DNA from: Fluviibacter phosphoraccumulans_A | GTDB lineage: Bacteria > Pseudomonadota > Gammaproteobacteria > Burkholderiales > Rhodocyclaceae | Assembly: GCA_036287865.1 (NCBI GenBank) | Contig: CP126743.1 | Location: 248,001-312,000, forward strand | Reading direction: 5' to 3' | Length of the DNA stretch: 64,000 nucleotides | Shown: piece after piece, positions 18,126-30,598 of the stretch | How the letters are laid out: every line of letters begins with the position of its first letter | How positions within the stretch are numbered: position 1 is the stretch's first letter | Program-made: the position numbers and the translations under genes | Notes under the pieces: model-generated | What the model was told of the DNA's origin: nothing | The model's database searches: none | Seen by the model: the letters and a program-made list of their open reading frames with translations, nothing else

Positions 18126-18551
18126 TCAGTACGCCATCGATTCGTAAGTCGCCTGGCCGCCGGTGAGCGTCAGGCTAATGTGATTCGGTGCGCACAGCGC
18201 CATCTCACCCGGGCGGCTGAGCCATCCCTGCCGCACACAATATTGACGTGGCCCCGGGTCACTCACGACGCGCGCACGCCCGGATTCGATACGGATCATC
18301 GTGGTGCCCAATGGGCCGACCACTGACACGGTTCGATCTTCATTTAGGGGATACGCAGCCACCAGCACACCATCGCGTCGCACCTGTGCCTGCGCCGCAG
18401 GACCCGACTGCCACAGTGATAGCGTCAACACCGGCCAGCCAGCAATGCCGGCGAGCAATATCAGTGCATCACCGGGTCGTAGCAGTTTTTTGATCTTTTG
18501 CTTCGGGAACCAGTTCACGGTGCCGCACCAGAACATCCGGTCGATTAGCAA
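18126..18551 (-). CDS. NusG domain II-containing membrane-anchored protein
   Basis: The 141-residue product has one N-terminal membrane span (DALILLAGIAGWPVLTLSLW) followed by a small extracytoplasmic beta-rich NusG-II-type domain with GPLGTTMIRIESGRARV and two cysteines (QYCVRQGW, ALCAPNH). It precedes the Gx transporter gene, as is usual for this pair. The start is uncertain: ATG 18551 overlaps rapZ by 83 bases, and GTG 18518 (VNWFPKQKIKKLL) would give a more usual short cytoplasmic lead. Confidence 0.8.
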   Translation of the reverse strand: MLIDRMFWCGTVNWFPKQKIKKLLRPGDALILLAGIAGWPVLTLSLWQSGPAAQAQVRRDGVLVAAYPLNEDRTVSVVGPLGTTMIRIESGRARVVSDPGPRQYCVRQGWLSRPGEMALCAPNHISLTLTGGQATYESMAY

Positions 18552-19341
18552 ATTGTGTGGCCAACCATTCGGTCATCCATACCGACCGATGTTGCCCACC
18601 AGTACAGCCAATCGCCACCGTCAGATAAGAACGATTGTCATGACCATATTTAGGCAACCAATCTGTCACAAAACGGGCAATATCTTCACGCAGCTTCAGC
18701 GCATCGGGCTGCGCTTCAAGAAAGGCCGCCACCGGCGCATCTTTGCCAGTTAATGGGCGCAACACGGGGTCGTAATGCGGGTTGGGCAGGCAACGCACAT
18801 CAAACATGATGTCGGCATCACGCAGCACGCCATGCTTGAATCCGAAGGATTCAAACACCAGCGTTAATCCGTCCTGGCTATCGACCTTGAGAAAATCACG
18901 GATCCAAGCGCGCAACACGGCGGGCTTCAGATGGCTGCTATCCAGGCGATGTCCCATCTCGGCCACAGGTTCCAGCAAGGCACGTTCATGACGCAATGCT
19001 TCGGCCAGCGTCATCGTTTCGCTGGTCAGCGGGTGCGCCCGGCGTGTTTCGGAGAAACGTTGCAGCAATGTTTCATCATCGGCGTCGAGAAACAGCATGC
19101 TCACGCGGGCATCGCGCCGCAAATCTTCCAGGGCTTTAGGCAGCGCTTCCAGCGAGAAACCGCTACGCACATCCACCGCCACACCAATCCGCGTATAGCC
19201 ATCGCGCCGCAAATGGCCCACCAGCACTGGCAACATATCGGCCGGCAGATTATCAACGCAGTAATACCCGGCGTCCTCCAACACAGCAAGGGCGATCGAT
19301 TTACCGGAGCCAGAAAGGCCACTGATGACAACGAGTTCCAT
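18469..19341 (-). CDS. rapZ: RNase adapter protein RapZ
   Basis: Nucleotide-binding adapter that in enterobacteria directs RNase E to small RNAs controlling glucosamine-6-phosphate synthase. The 290-residue protein has the Walker A motif GLSGSGKSIAL near residues 8-18, AVDVRSGFSLEALP, SFGFKHGVLRDADIMFDVRC and the C-terminal AIGCTGGQHRSVWMTEWLA. In other betaproteobacteria it usually follows the PTS/hprK genes; here it precedes the NusG-II gene and is divergent from the M20 hydrolase. Confidence 0.94.
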   Translation of the reverse strand: MELVVISGLSGSGKSIALAVLEDAGYYCVDNLPADMLPVLVGHLRRDGYTRIGVAVDVRSGFSLEALPKALEDLRRDARVSMLFLDADDETLLQRFSETRRAHPLTSETMTLAEALRHERALLEPVAEMGHRLDSSHLKPAVLRAWIRDFLKVDSQDGLTLVFESFGFKHGVLRDADIMFDVRCLPNPHYDPVLRPLTGKDAPVAAFLEAQPDALKLREDIARFVTDWLPKYGHDNRSYLTVAIGCTGGQHRSVWMTEWLATQFANRPDVLVRHRELVPEAKDQKTATTR

Positions 19342-19418
19342 ATGGGTTCAGTATAGCTGGGGAATATGCCATAATGGTGACACAATGATCAACATTGAGG
19401 CGCTGCCTCAGGTGCACC

Positions 19419-20600
19419 ATGAAACTGCTAGACCTGCCTTTTCTGGCCGAAATAACAGCCATTCGTCGCGATATTCACGCGCATCCTGAACTGGCCTTCG
19501 AAGAAAGCCGCACCGCTGATGTGGTCACCCGCGCGCTCGAAAGCTATGGCATTGAGGTGCATCGTGGCCTGGCGGGTACGGGTGTGGTCGGCGTCATCAA
19601 AAGCTCACGGGGCAATAGCAAGCGCATGATTGGTCTGCGTGCCGACATGGATGCGCTACCCATGCCGGAACTCAATGAGTTTCCACACCGTTCACGCCAC
19701 GCCGGCAAAATGCATGCCTGCGGCCATGATGGCCACACCGCCATGCTACTGGGCGCCGCACGTCACCTATCCGAACATCGTGATTTCGATGGCACCGTTG
19801 TCTTTATTTTCCAGCCCGCCGAAGAGGGCGAAGGCGGCGCGCGCGTCATGATCGAGCAGGGCCTCTTCCAGCAGTTCCCAGTGGATGCCGTTTTCGGACT
19901 ACACAACTGGCCGGGACTACCAGTAGGTCAGATGGCTGTAATGCCTGGCCCCGTTATGGCCGGCACTTGTGGTCTGGAAATTCTTATTCGTGGCCACGGG
20001 TGTCACGCAGCGATGCCTCACCAGGGGGTCGACACTATTCTGGTCGGCACGCAGATCATTCAGGCGCTGCAAACCGTCATTTCACGCAACCTGCACCCTT
20101 GCGATGCAGGCGTTATTTCAGTGACCCAGTTTCATGCGGGCGATGCCTGGAATGTCATTCCGGAAGATGCGGTTCTGCGTGGCACGATCCGCACCTTTAA
20201 ACCGGAAGTGCAGCAACTGGTCGAGCACCGGATTCAGGAAATCTGCAACGGCATTGCCGCCACTTATGGTGCCCAGATCGAAGTCCGGTATGAGCATCAC
20301 TACCCACCTACCGTCAATAGTGCGCCTGAAGCACACTTCTGCCAGGAGGTCGCCTCTCGTCTGCTCGGTTCTGAAAACGTGATCAAAAACGAGCTGCCTT
20401 CGATGGGCGCCGAGGACTTTGCCTACATGCTGCTCGAAAAACCGGGTTGTTATGTCTGGCTAGGCAATGGGCCAGGCGAGGGTGACTGTACGCTGCATAA
20501 CCCACATTATGACTTTAACGATGACATTACCGCGCTGGGCATCTCGTACTGGGTCTCGCTGACGCAAGACTTTCTTGCCAATAATCCGCAATACCGTTAA
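19419..20600 (+). CDS. M20-family amidohydrolase (hippurate hydrolase-like)
   Basis: Metal-dependent amidohydrolase of about 393 residues from ATG 19419 (MKLLDLPFLAEITAIRRDIH). An upstream TTG at 19395 adds eight residues without family support. Metal-binding motifs are MHACGHDGHTAMLLGAARHL and QPAEEGEGGARVMIEQG, with MGAEDFAYMLLEKPGCYVWL near the C-terminus. Family members cleave N-acyl amino acids or similar amides; the exact substrate cannot be read from sequence. It stands alone between rapZ and the RfaH-like gene. Confidence 0.92.
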   Translation: MKLLDLPFLAEITAIRRDIHAHPELAFEESRTADVVTRALESYGIEVHRGLAGTGVVGVIKSSRGNSKRMIGLRADMDALPMPELNEFPHRSRHAGKMHACGHDGHTAMLLGAARHLSEHRDFDGTVVFIFQPAEEGEGGARVMIEQGLFQQFPVDAVFGLHNWPGLPVGQMAVMPGPVMAGTCGLEILIRGHGCHAAMPHQGVDTILVGTQIIQALQTVISRNLHPCDAGVISVTQFHAGDAWNVIPEDAVLRGTIRTFKPEVQQLVEHRIQEICNGIAATYGAQIEVRYEHHYPPTVNSAPEAHFCQEVASRLLGSENVIKNELPSMGAEDFAYMLLEKPGCYVWLGNGPGEGDCTLHNPHYDFNDDITALGISYWVSLTQDFLANNPQYR

Positions 20601-20605
20601 CTCAG

Positions 20606-21094
20606 TCAGAGGGCAGCGCGCAAATCTGCTGTAGACACTGAAACGCGCTGTTGCTTCTGCATGAATTCAAGCAGCACAAAACTACGCTGCTCGCCATTGG
20701 CTATTTCGAAAACACCTTCCAGGCCGAGCAAAGGGCCGCTAACAACGCGAATATTGTCGCCAGATTCAAAGAATGTCTTCCTGATATCTTGCGTTCGTTC
20801 ACGAACCGCTTCCATGACCTCGTTCGAGACAACCGCGTAGGCCTGGCCAAATCGCACCAGACCGGCAACCCCTAGTGTCGATCGAATTGGCCCCCAATTG
20901 TCGTTGCCCTCTTCGAGGTGCAAAAACAGATAGCGGGGAAACAGCGGTTCCATCTTCTTTAGCAACTTGCCCCGCTGCAAGCGTTCCACTTCCATTAAGG
21001 GCAAATAGGTCTCATAGCCCTGGCGGACGAGGTTTTCCACCGCCCGCGCTTCATTGCGGGGTTTGCTTTGAACGAGATACCAAGCGCGAGCCAT
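20606..21094 (-). CDS. rfaH: Transcription elongation factor RfaH-like (NusG paralogue)
   Basis: The 162-residue protein has a NusG N-terminal domain (WYLVQSKPRNEARAVENL, then GYETYLPLMEVERLQRG and PLFPRYLFLHL) and a C-terminal KOW-type segment (VVSGPLLGLEGVFE). The order and the FPRYLF motif fit RfaH, an operon-specific antiterminator, better than housekeeping NusG. An ops element target is not visible in the window. It is divergent from metH across a 227-base gap. Confidence 0.87.
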   Translation of the reverse strand: MARAWYLVQSKPRNEARAVENLVRQGYETYLPLMEVERLQRGKLLKKMEPLFPRYLFLHLEEGNDNWGPIRSTLGVAGLVRFGQAYAVVSNEVMEAVRERTQDIRKTFFESGDNIRVVSGPLLGLEGVFEIANGEQRSFVLLEFMQKQQRVSVSTADLRAAL

Positions 21095-21193
21095 AATGCA
21101 CGCATTTTAACCATACACTTTTTGCATTCGCCAACCCATTGATCTACTTGACGTAGCGCCCTCAGACCCGTATTGTCACGGCTTGGATTAATG

Positions 21194-21250
21194 CCACGCG
21201 CCGATTTGAGCTCCTCAGCTTGCGGGCGCGTTAAAAAATACTGCTAAAGC
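21194..21250 (+). promoter_or_regulatory. SAM-II-type riboswitch upstream of metH
   Basis: The element begins with a stem of CGCGCC (21197-21202) pairing GGCGCG (21225-21230). The loop holds GATTTGAG and GCTTGC, and the 3' tail has GTTAAA, AA and then GCTAAAGC. These blocks, in this order and spacing, are the conserved features of SAM-II riboswitches (GAUUU, GCUUGC, UUAAA, GCUAAA). The loop CTCCTC can pair in part with GATGGG just after the tail as the pseudoknot. Position before methionine synthase fits repression by S-adenosylmethionine. Confidence 0.78.
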
Positions 21251-21265
21251 GATGGGATGCCGAAC

Positions 21266-21308
21266 ACCCGCCGCTTACAGCTCCGCTGACCGGCGGGTTT
21301 TGTTTTTT
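21266..21308 (+). terminator. Intrinsic terminator in the metH leader
   Basis: An 8-bp perfect stem (21266-21273 ACCCGCCG with 21291-21298 CGGCGGGT) is followed by a T-rich tract (ttttgtttttt). It lies 16 bases after the riboswitch core and 13 bases before metH. It could be the expression platform for attenuation or end a short leader transcript. Confidence 0.75.
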
Positions 21309-21321
21309 AAAGGTGATTGCC

Positions 21322-25041
<3,720 letters not shown>

Positions 25042-25043
25042 CA

Positions 25044-25078
25044 AACCATCAGGCCACGTAAGTAGCCTGATTCTTTTT
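25044..25078 (+). terminator. Intrinsic terminator after metH
   Basis: A perfect 7-bp stem ATCAGGC (25048-25054) with GCCTGAT (25065-25071) and a 10-base loop, followed by TCTTTTT. It lies 3 bases after the metH stop and touches the end of the convergent DUF1840 gene. Confidence 0.82.
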
Positions 25079-25424
25079 AAGCCGCAAAATCCTTGGGGGC
25101 TTCCCAGGTGATTTCTTTCTTTTCACGTTTTGCCTGATCAAGCATCTTGATAAAAGGCTGGGCACGGACGGATAGTCCGACCAATTCGTGCGGCTCTATG
25201 CCCACATCAGGAATAGGCAGTTCTTCACGCCGTTCACTGCCTTCCCGTACACGCTTCTCCTGCTCGGTTAATGCATGCAGACGCACAAGAGCAGGCGCCA
25301 TTTCTTCGATGGTAATCACACCACGTTTTGTGGCGGTTTTGCCAATCACTTTAAGCAGTGCGCGTGCGACATCATCAAACATCAGCAGATTGGCTGTCGC
25401 CTGAGAAGAAAACCGGACCAACAT
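25077..25424 (-). CDS. DUF1840 family protein
   Basis: Small conserved protein of unknown function found in betaproteobacteria. The 115-residue product starts MLVRFSSQATANLLMF and contains DVARALLKVIGKTA and GVITIEEMAPALVRL. ATG 25424 is chosen because a GGAGG ribosome-binding site lies just upstream and the family starts at this Met; the frame is open further up but crosses the promoter of the divergent carbonic anhydrase gene. Mostly helical, no signal peptide, probably cytoplasmic. Confidence 0.85.
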   Translation of the reverse strand: MLVRFSSQATANLLMFDDVARALLKVIGKTATKRGVITIEEMAPALVRLHALTEQEKRVREGSERREELPIPDVGIEPHELVGLSVRAQPFIKMLDQAKREKKEITWEAPKDFAA

Positions 25425-25480
25425 AGCGCCTCCTTGGATTAACTGACAAGCTAGAAACCCGTTTTTTGCCCTCCTTCCTT

Positions 25481-25486
25481 TATAAT
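25481..25486 (+). promoter_or_regulatory. Probable -10 box of the carbonic anhydrase promoter
   Basis: A consensus TATAAT lies 43 bases before the ATG of the carbonic anhydrase gene, in the divergent gap with the DUF1840 gene. No good -35 hexamer is seen at the usual distance, so this is a moderate call. Confidence 0.5.
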
Positions 25487-25528
25487 ACGCCATACCCCGA
25501 TAATAAATAAAAACAGAGAGCACCCATC

Positions 25529-26179
25529 ATGCACGTACTTGAACCCCTGTTTGAACAGAACCGGATCTGGTCGGAAAGAGTCCAGGCAGAAACTCCCGAG
25601 TTTTTCAGCGACCTCGCCAAACTACAACAACCCGAGTATCTGTGGATCGGTTGCTCGGATTCGCGCGTACCAGCTAACCAGATCATGGGGCTGAAGCCGG
25701 GCGAAGTTTTTGTCCACCGCAACATCGCCAACGTGGTCGTGCACAGCGATCTGAACTGCCTCTCGGTAGTGCAATATGCCGTACAGGTTCTGCGTGTCAA
25801 ACACATCCTGGTGGTTGGCCACTATGGATGTGGCGGGGTCAAAGCCGCCTTGGATGGTGTGCGCATCGGTCTGGCGGATAACTGGTTGCGCCACATCCAT
25901 GATGTGCGCCAAAAGCACCAGGCCATTCTGGATGCCGCGCCCGAGGCCGAACGTCTCGATAAACTGTGTGAGCTAAACGTTATTGAGCAAGTGCTCAACC
26001 TGGCCCAGTCCACCGTGCTGTATGACGCCTGGTCGCGCGGTCAGGAAATCACCGTTCATGGCATGGTGTACGGCCTCAAGGATGGCATTGTCCGCAATCT
26101 GAATATCTCCATTCATAGTCTTAATGCCATCTGCCCGGCGTATAACCATGCACTGAGCACTTATCTCACCGAGGCCTGA
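25529..26179 (+). CDS. can: Beta-class carbonic anhydrase
   Basis: Interconverts CO2 and bicarbonate in the cytoplasm. The 216-residue protein has the zinc ligands Cys42 (WIGCSDSRVP), His98 and Cys101 (GHYGCGGVKAAL), and the catalytic Asp44-Arg46 pair. Length and motifs match the Can-type beta family. A TATAAT element lies upstream, and an MFS transporter follows on the same strand 23 bases after the stop. Confidence 0.96.
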   Translation: MHVLEPLFEQNRIWSERVQAETPEFFSDLAKLQQPEYLWIGCSDSRVPANQIMGLKPGEVFVHRNIANVVVHSDLNCLSVVQYAVQVLRVKHILVVGHYGCGGVKAALDGVRIGLADNWLRHIHDVRQKHQAILDAAPEAERLDKLCELNVIEQVLNLAQSTVLYDAWSRGQEITVHGMVYGLKDGIVRNLNISIHSLNAICPAYNHALSTYLTEA

Positions 26180-26202
26180 AATGACAAACGCCGCAAAAGG
26201 AA

Positions 26203-27504
26203 GTGAACGCGGCCATTAACCCATGTCAGCGTCGGACACTGCTGGCCGGGGCTGTTGGTAATGCGATCGAGTTTTACGACTTTATCGTTTACGCTTATCT
26301 GGCAGGTTACTTTGCTGCCCAGTTTTTTCCGACGCATGATCCCGTTGCCGCTATGCTGGCCAGCTATGGGGCATTTGCGACCGGCATGATCATGCGCCCG
26401 GTAGGCGGCATCGTTTTCGGTAACATTGGTGATCGCATTGGACGTAAGGCAGCACTACAACTCTCTGTCCTGCTGATTGCCATTCCCACCTTGCTCATCG
26501 GCCTGATGCCTACCTATGCCACCATCGGCTTATGGGCACCGATTCTTTTGATTCTGCTGCGCATGCTGCAGGGGCTTTCCGTCGGCGGCGAATACTCTTC
26601 GTCCATTGTTTTTCTGATTGAACATGCCCCACCCAAGCAACGCGGCTTCGTTGGCGGATTCAGCCCCATGGGTGCCTTTGGCGGTCTGCTACTGGGCACG
26701 GTCGTCAACTTTTTATGCACCACGGCTTTTTGCAAGGCCGTTATGGCAGACTGGGGCTGGCGCGTTCCGTTCATTGCCAGCATCTTTCTAACGGGAATCG
26801 GCGTCGCAGCACGTAAAGCGCTGGCTCAGGACATCCTGAGCAGAGAAGAGGTTTTGAAATCTCCGGTGCGCGAAGCTTTTCGGCACTACTGGCAGCCCAT
26901 GGCGGCTATTGCTTTAGCGAATACGGCAACGGGTATCGTTTCCTTCGTTGGTTTCATGTATTGCGTTCCGTGGATGGTTAAAGAAGCGGGTATGCCAACC
27001 ACGCTAGCACTTGCCGTGAATATGTTTGATTTGCTCATGGTGAGTTTGCTTTCCGTCGTAGGCGGCCGGCTTGGTGATCGTTTCGGTCGCCTGCGTATCA
27101 GCCGCATTGGTGTGCTGATTCTTTTTCTGTGTGCCTGGCCTGCTTTTACTCTTTTCCGTAGCGGCGACACGATTGCCATGTTATGCGGTGGCTTGTTGCT
27201 TGCCATTGGACAAGGTTTCTTTCTCGGCCCTTTGTCAGCCAGTATGGCAACACTCCTACCCAAGCAAGTGCGGGTCACAGGGCTATCCTTTGGCTACAGC
27301 CTAGCCGTTGGTGTATTTGGTGGGTTGGCGCCAATGCTTACCGAATTTCTAATTGCACGATTTGGCTTATCCATGGCACCTGCACTGGTGATCATGATCG
27401 GTGCACTGGTTTCACTGATCACGCTTTCTCTACATCTGCTCTGGCGTCACAACTCCGGCCATCTGCCCGAAGACGATTTACCTGTTACGACATCGGCTGT
27501 CTGA
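26203..27504 (+). CDS. MFS transporter, metabolite:H+ symporter (ProP/KgtP-like) type
   Basis: Twelve-helix inner-membrane transporter of 433 residues. It has GNAIEFYDFIVYAYLAGYFA in the first helix, FGNIGDRIGRKAAL in the loop between helices 2 and 3, and LQGLSVGGEYSSSIVFLIEH, which are the marks of the metabolite:H+ symporter family; the substrate is probably an organic acid or osmolyte. The GTG start is weak: an ATG at 26180 in another frame (MTNAAKGSERGH then stop) is followed by AAAGGAAGTG, where dropping one G would join MTNAAK to EVNAAINPCQRR. The N-terminus may therefore be frameshifted. Confidence 0.85.
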   Translation: MNAAINPCQRRTLLAGAVGNAIEFYDFIVYAYLAGYFAAQFFPTHDPVAAMLASYGAFATGMIMRPVGGIVFGNIGDRIGRKAALQLSVLLIAIPTLLIGLMPTYATIGLWAPILLILLRMLQGLSVGGEYSSSIVFLIEHAPPKQRGFVGGFSPMGAFGGLLLGTVVNFLCTTAFCKAVMADWGWRVPFIASIFLTGIGVAARKALAQDILSREEVLKSPVREAFRHYWQPMAAIALANTATGIVSFVGFMYCVPWMVKEAGMPTTLALAVNMFDLLMVSLLSVVGGRLGDRFGRLRISRIGVLILFLCAWPAFTLFRSGDTIAMLCGGLLLAIGQGFFLGPLSASMATLLPKQVRVTGLSFGYSLAVGVFGGLAPMLTEFLIARFGLSMAPALVIMIGALVSLITLSLHLLWRHNSGHLPEDDLPVTTSAV

Positions 27505-27505
27505 C

Positions 27506-28417
27506 ATGCATCTCGGCATAGACTTAGGCGGCACTAAAATCGAAGCAGCCGTCCTGGATGCCGACGGCAGTTTCAAATTCCGTGAACGCGTTCCTACACC
27601 ACAGGGTGACTACCGCGCCACCTTAGCTGCCATCCAATCTCTGGTTCTCCGTGCCAAGTCGGCATTTCACGCGCATGCCACTGCAGTGGGTGTGGGTCAT
27701 CCGGGATCCACCAATCCGCTCAATGGCCAGATACGCAATGCCAATTCCACTTGCCTGAATCATCAGACGCTTCAGGCTGATTTATCCACCCTGTTACGCA
27801 GGCCTATCCGCCTGGCCAACGATGCGGATTGCCTCGCGCTCTCTGAAGCAACCGATGGCATCGCGAAAGACCATGCCTCCGTATTCGGCGTTATTCTCGG
27901 CACCGGTGTTGGTGGTGGCTGGGTGATTGATGGTTATTTACTGCAAGGCCTCAACGGGCTTAGCGGCGAATGGGGACATAACCCACTGCCGATTGTCCAC
28001 TCCGACGAAATGCCGGGCCCCGTTTGTTACTGTGGCAAACACGGCTGCAACGAAGCCTGGCTCTCTGGTCCCGGTCTGGTTGCTGATTATCAGCGTCAAT
28101 CTGCCGATGACACATTCAAAGATGTGCCCGCTCTTGTTAACGCCGCTGCGCAGCGCAACTTACATGCCCAACAGGCGCTAGATCGGCACACGCAGCGCCT
28201 GGCGCGCGCCTTGGCAGTGATTATTAACGCGGTTGACCCAGCCGCTATAGTTCTGGGCGGCGGTGTTTCTCAACGGCCCGGGCTCATCGATGATCTGTAC
28301 ACAGCCTTGCCAGCTCATATCTTCTTACCGGTTGGCTCACCCCTGCAAACTAGGATTCTTTTACCTGCTTTCGGTGACAGCTCTGGCGTACGCGGCGCCG
28401 CACGCCTGAATACTTAG
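27506..28417 (+). CDS. ROK-family sugar kinase (fructokinase/N-acetylglucosamine kinase type)
   Basis: ATP-dependent sugar kinase of 303 residues. It has the phosphate loop GIDLGGTKIEAAVLD at the N-terminus, GVGHPGSTNPLNGQIRNANS, LGTGVGGGWVIDG and the ROK zinc motif CYCGKHGCNEAW (CXCGXXGCXE). Length and motifs match NagK/Mak. It starts one base after the MFS stop, so transporter and kinase are probably co-transcribed. Its stop overlaps the convergent priA stop by four bases. Confidence 0.92.
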   Translation: MHLGIDLGGTKIEAAVLDADGSFKFRERVPTPQGDYRATLAAIQSLVLRAKSAFHAHATAVGVGHPGSTNPLNGQIRNANSTCLNHQTLQADLSTLLRRPIRLANDADCLALSEATDGIAKDHASVFGVILGTGVGGGWVIDGYLLQGLNGLSGEWGHNPLPIVHSDEMPGPVCYCGKHGCNEAWLSGPGLVADYQRQSADDTFKDVPALVNAAAQRNLHAQQALDRHTQRLARALAVIINAVDPAAIVLGGGVSQRPGLIDDLYTALPAHIFLPVGSPLQTRILLPAFGDSSGVRGAARLNT

Positions 28418-30477
28418 CACTCCAGCGGGTCGACTTCTACGCCCCATCGGACACCACCGGGTGCATGGCCACGCGTCATGCCGCGTCCTGCACTAATCGT
28501 TGGCAACCATTGATTTAGGAAGTTTTGTAGCGCAATTCGGCTCGGTGACTCCAGCAACAGTTGCGCGCGTTCCCGACCAGCCAGACGTACCATACGCATG
28601 GGGACAGGATCATAAATAAACACGTCAGGGTGCTGTTCCTGCGGTACCAGTGTGCGAATACGCTGCAGAAACTCAAGGACGTTATCAATCTGTTTCGCTT
28701 CAGCGCGCACAATCGCTTGCGCGGCATAGGGTGGAAAGCCGGCTTGCTGACGCGCCGTTAATTCAAGATCCAGAAACGCCAGGGTGTCGTGACGTAGCAG
28801 GCATTGATACAGCGGGTGTTCGGGATGCTCGGTTTGTACAATGACACGCCCCGGCTTATCTGCACGACCGGCTCGGCCAGCCACCTGCATCAACTGCGCA
28901 AACAGACGTTCCGGTGCGCGCCAATCGGCTGCAAACAACCCGGCATCAGCACCCACAACACACACACGGGTGAGTGCCGGAAAGTCATGACCCTTCGTTA
29001 GCATTTGTGTGCCCACCAAAATATCGACATCCTGCGAACGAATCTGTGCCTCCAGCGCCTCCCACTGTTTACGTGTCGTCGCTACGTCGCGATCGACACG
29101 CAAGATACGGGCTTCAGGGAAGTGTTTACGCAGCGCTTCTTCGATGCGTTGCGTGCCGCGCCCTAAGGGTCGCAAATCGGCATTGCCGCAATCCGGACAC
29201 TGACGCGGAATCGGTGAAGTATCACCGCAATGATGACAGCGCAATGTGCGATCCAGGCTATGCACCACACGGTGTGCGGCACACCGCCGACAGTTAGATA
29301 CCCAGCCGCAAGCCGTGCAGGTGAGTACTGGTGCATAACCCCGCCGGTTTATAAATAGTAAGCTCTGTTCTTTAGCCGCCAACCCATTGGCTAGCTCATC
29401 CAGTAGCTGTGTCGATAACCCTTCGTCCAGCGTTAAGCGTCGTGTATCCAGCAGGGTGATGTCAGGCAGCACGGCATCTGCATAGGCACGCTCTGGCAGA
29501 TCCAGCCGTTTATAGCGCCCACTTTGCACATTGGCCCAGCTTTCCAGCGATGGCGTTGCAGATCCTAGAACAACCGGTACACCCGTTTGATGGGCCCGCC
29601 ACACAGCAAGATCACGTGCATGATAACGCATACCTTCCAGCTGTTTATAGGCCGGGTCGTGTTCTTCATCAATAATGATCAGACCCAACGCAGGCATCGG
29701 CGTAAATACGGCTAGACGTGTACCAATCACGATCTTGGCATCACCCGTCAGCGCTGCCGCGAAATGTCGGGCACGCGCCGCCTCGGTGACTTCACTATGC
29801 AGACTCACCACGGGAACGCCCGGGAAGCGCTGTGCAACACGCGCCTCAAGCAAAGGCGTCAGATTAATCTCTGGCACCAATAACAAAACCTGTTTTCTTT
29901 GATCAAGCACCGCCTCAATCAGGCGTAGATACACTTCGGTTTTACCGGAACCGGTAATCCCGAATAATAGATTCGCTGAGTAGCCATTAAGCCGCGGCAA
30001 TAGATCATCCAGCACCGCAGACTGTCCAGCCGTTAGCAACGGTTGTGAAGACGCAGCGTGCTCGGGTTGACTCACTGCCTTCAGCTGGCGGCGCTTCACC
30101 GGGTCCTGCTTGCGCAGCCCCGTTGGAATCGCCTGTAACAACGCCTCACCGGTTGCCGCCTGATAATAACTCGCCGCAAACAGACACAGGTTGATCCAAT
30201 CGTCAGGCAACGGCGGCAAATCTCGCAAAATGCTTTCCGCGGCTTTTAGCTGCGTGGCATCGGGTGCGTCTCCCGCTATTTCTGAACCCTGCAAGGGCAA
30301 AACAGCCAGAATCACGCCCACACGCCGCCCGGTTCCGAAAGGAACGGCCACCCGCAGACCGACATCTGCAGGCGTGACATCTGCCGGGGCAAGGTAATCA
30401 AAATTGACCGCCAGCGGCACATCAATCGCCACACGCAAACGCCACAAAACGGCCTGATTTTCAAGGGGTTTTTGCAT
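28414..30477 (-). CDS. priA: Primosomal replication protein N' (PriA helicase)
   Basis: 3'-5' DEAH-type helicase that restarts stalled replication forks. The 687-residue protein has Walker A GITGSGKTEVYLRL near residue 177, DEEH in LIIIDEEHDPAYKQ, the paired CXXC zinc sites (CTACGWVSNCRRC, CHHCGDTSPIPRQCPDCG), and GTQMLTKGHDFPALT. It appears intact. It lies 200 bases downstream of hemE on the same strand, and the gap holds DnaA-box-like sites. Confidence 0.95.
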   Translation of the reverse strand: MQKPLENQAVLWRLRVAIDVPLAVNFDYLAPADVTPADVGLRVAVPFGTGRRVGVILAVLPLQGSEIAGDAPDATQLKAAESILRDLPPLPDDWINLCLFAASYYQAATGEALLQAIPTGLRKQDPVKRRQLKAVSQPEHAASSQPLLTAGQSAVLDDLLPRLNGYSANLLFGITGSGKTEVYLRLIEAVLDQRKQVLLLVPEINLTPLLEARVAQRFPGVPVVSLHSEVTEAARARHFAAALTGDAKIVIGTRLAVFTPMPALGLIIIDEEHDPAYKQLEGMRYHARDLAVWRAHQTGVPVVLGSATPSLESWANVQSGRYKRLDLPERAYADAVLPDITLLDTRRLTLDEGLSTQLLDELANGLAAKEQSLLFINRRGYAPVLTCTACGWVSNCRRCAAHRVVHSLDRTLRCHHCGDTSPIPRQCPDCGNADLRPLGRGTQRIEEALRKHFPEARILRVDRDVATTRKQWEALEAQIRSQDVDILVGTQMLTKGHDFPALTRVCVVGADAGLFAADWRAPERLFAQLMQVAGRAGRADKPGRVIVQTEHPEHPLYQCLLRHDTLAFLDLELTARQQAGFPPYAAQAIVRAEAKQIDNVLEFLQRIRTLVPQEQHPDVFIYDPVPMRMVRLAGRERAQLLLESPSRIALQNFLNQWLPTISAGRGMTRGHAPGGVRWGVEVDPLEC

Positions 30478-30577
30478 GCCGAATCGCTATGCTCGCGTTA
30501 GCGGATATTTCTTAACGGGGTTCTCTACCAAACAACGCAACGCATTGATATATATAGGCAAAGCGATGTTTTTACAT

Positions 30578-30598
30578 TGTGGATAACTTTGTGGGTAA
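30578..30598 (-). promoter_or_regulatory. Two tandem DnaA-box-like sites between priA and hemE
   Basis: On the minus strand 30586-30578 reads TTATCCACA, a perfect DnaA box. Twelve bases away 30598-30590 reads TTACCCACA, one mismatch from it. An AT-rich stretch (gatatatatagg) lies about 25 bases to the left. This is the only non-coding content recognised in the 200-base gap. Confidence 0.5.
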
